From Pleionea litopenaei (lineage in GTDB: Bacteria > Pseudomonadota > Gammaproteobacteria > Enterobacterales > Kangiellaceae): a stretch of DNA of 64,000 nucleotides. Within the stretch, counting starts at the first letter, position 1, and each line of letters starts with the position of its first letter. The stretch spans positions 1,242,501 to 1,306,500 of the forward strand of contig NZ_CP133548.1 in NCBI RefSeq assembly GCF_031198435.1, read 5' to 3'. Below are positions 63,258-64,000 of the stretch, in pieces. The notes beneath the pieces were generated by a model that did no database searches, was not told where the DNA came from, and saw nothing but the letters and a program-made list of their open reading frames with translations. Position numbers and translations under genes: made by a program.

Positions 63258-63635
63258 ATGTCGATTTTTAACTATTTACCTAAAATCGGACATCCATTTT
63301 GGAAAGTCAGCGCGATAATCTCTTGTGTGATCTTGCTCTACTTAACGCTCACACCGTCGGTGGGTATCGTTATCAACGTGAGTCATATCGATAAGCTCTA
63401 TCACTTTATTGCCTTCGCTGGTGTTACCTTTTTATTAATGTCGGCTTTCGTTCAAATTAATCGCTGGATGATTGGCTTTCTTATGCTGGCACTAGGGTTA
63501 CTGATTGAAATTATTCAGTACCAAATTCCTGGGAGAGATTTCAGTGGGTTAGATTGGCTTGCCGATGCGTTCGGCACTTTTGTCGTTCTAATGATTTTTC
63601 AAAAGCGCCGAGTGGAACCTCAAACTTTAAACTGA
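63258..63635 (+). CDS. VanZ-like family membrane protein
   Basis: A 125-residue protein with four membrane helices. The family landmarks are HIDKLYHFIAFAGVTFLL (helix 2) and LGLLIEIIQYQIPGRDFSGLDWLADAFGTF (E-x2-Q…GR-x2-D…D-x2-A-N/D-x2-G), the VanZ pattern. In vanA operons VanZ gives some teicoplanin resistance, but stand-alone chromosomal members have no known role. A GAAGGAAT site precedes the ATG. Its last 16 bases overlap the end of the convergent chemotaxis gene. Confidence 0.88.
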   Translation: MSIFNYLPKIGHPFWKVSAIISCVILLYLTLTPSVGIVINVSHIDKLYHFIAFAGVTFLLMSAFVQINRWMIGFLMLALGLLIEIIQYQIPGRDFSGLDWLADAFGTFVVLMIFQKRRVEPQTLN

Positions 63636-64000
63636 GCAACAACCTGTTCTAACTCAGTTGCCATATGCTGCAACTGCTCACTTGCTTGATTTAATCGGTC
63701 GGCTCTTTCCGATGCCGACTCAGTTCGTTCGTGTATATCGGTCATTCTTTTAACAATAATTGATGCGACACTTTGCTGTTCGTCCGTCGACCGAGCAATT
63801 TCCATATTCATAGAATTGATTCGGTTAATGGTTTCAGAAATGGTCGACAAACTTTCGCCAGCTTCTCCGGCACTCGAAACACTTTGTTCAGCTTGTTGAG
63901 TGCTTGAAGACATAACACCAACTGCTGATCGCGCCGCCGATTGCAGTTTTTCAATAATCTTATGAATTTCTTCAGTCGACTCTTGAGTACGCGACGCTAA
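63620..64000 (-). CDS. methyl-accepting chemotaxis protein, C-terminal end (cut by window edge)
   Basis: The last 126 residues of a receptor. The visible part is the trailing arm of the coiled-coil signalling domain: LASRTQESTEEIHKIIEKLQ…ISETINRINSMNMEIARSTDEQQSVASIIVKRMTDIHERTE, where the first stretch is just past the hairpin tip that contacts CheA/CheW. The final HMATELEQVVAQFKV is typical of Pseudomonas- and Vibrio-like MCPs. There is no C-terminal CheR-binding pentapeptide. The sensor domain lies beyond the right edge. Confidence 0.92.
   Translation of the reverse strand, partial: LASRTQESTEEIHKIIEKLQSAARSAVGVMSSSTQQAEQSVSSAGEAGESLSTISETINRINSMNMEIARSTDEQQSVASIIVKRMTDIHERTESASERADRLNQASEQLQHMATELEQVVAQFKV

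Overview
The window reads as chromosome of a Gram-negative, probably marine gammaproteobacterium of moderate-to-low GC. The evidence is a set of gene orders typical of that class: clpB–pgeF–rluD with divergent bamD, pilS–pilR, lptF–lptG divergent from pepA–holC–valS, and a lexA of normal length. A relative of Kangiella/Pleionea is my impression only; I could not run a comparison.

Layout. 1–300: leader and tandem promoters of an rRNA operon that runs leftwards off the window. 0.3–14.6 kb: core genes (msrPQ, pssA, clpB, a PlsC-type acyltransferase, pgeF, rluD, bamD, glnB, nadE, pilSR). 14.7–19.1 kb: nine small genes, all on the minus strand, separated by attC-like sites. This is an integron cassette array with no integrase in the window (a CALIN), inserted between pilSR and a fimT-like pseudopilin gene. 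19.4–26.1 kb: fimT-like, thiI, lexA with a non-E. coli operator, three PilZ proteins, an Smr protein and a GATase. 26.4–46.9 kb: mixed core and accessory genes: a DUF748 protein, UspE-like, SlyD, a FabH-like synthase, HlyIII, an EndA-type secreted nuclease, an unrecognised three-gene operon of secreted Cys-containing proteins (39.4–40.9 kb), pirin, an LpxO-like hydroxylase and MipA.

46.9–52.1 kb: a small AT-rich island next to tRNA-Leu(CAA). It is bracketed by 115-bp repeats, each made of the tRNA 3' end plus the tRNA terminator. It carries two lipoprotein genes, a BrnT/BrnA-like toxin–antitoxin pair, a truncated SPRY-like gene and a frameshifted gene, but no integrase. 52.3–64 kb: two UDP-sugar genes, an RDD protein, lptFG, pepA–holC–valS, a VanZ-like protein and the C-terminal end of a chemotaxis receptor cut by the window edge.

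Strongest leads: the integrase-less cassette array, where cassette ends match the start of the same cassette; the tRNA-Leu 3'-end/terminator repeat island; the LexA operator whose palindrome exactly fills the -35/-10 spacer alongside an altered recognition helix; and the 39.4–40.9 kb Cys-rich operon.
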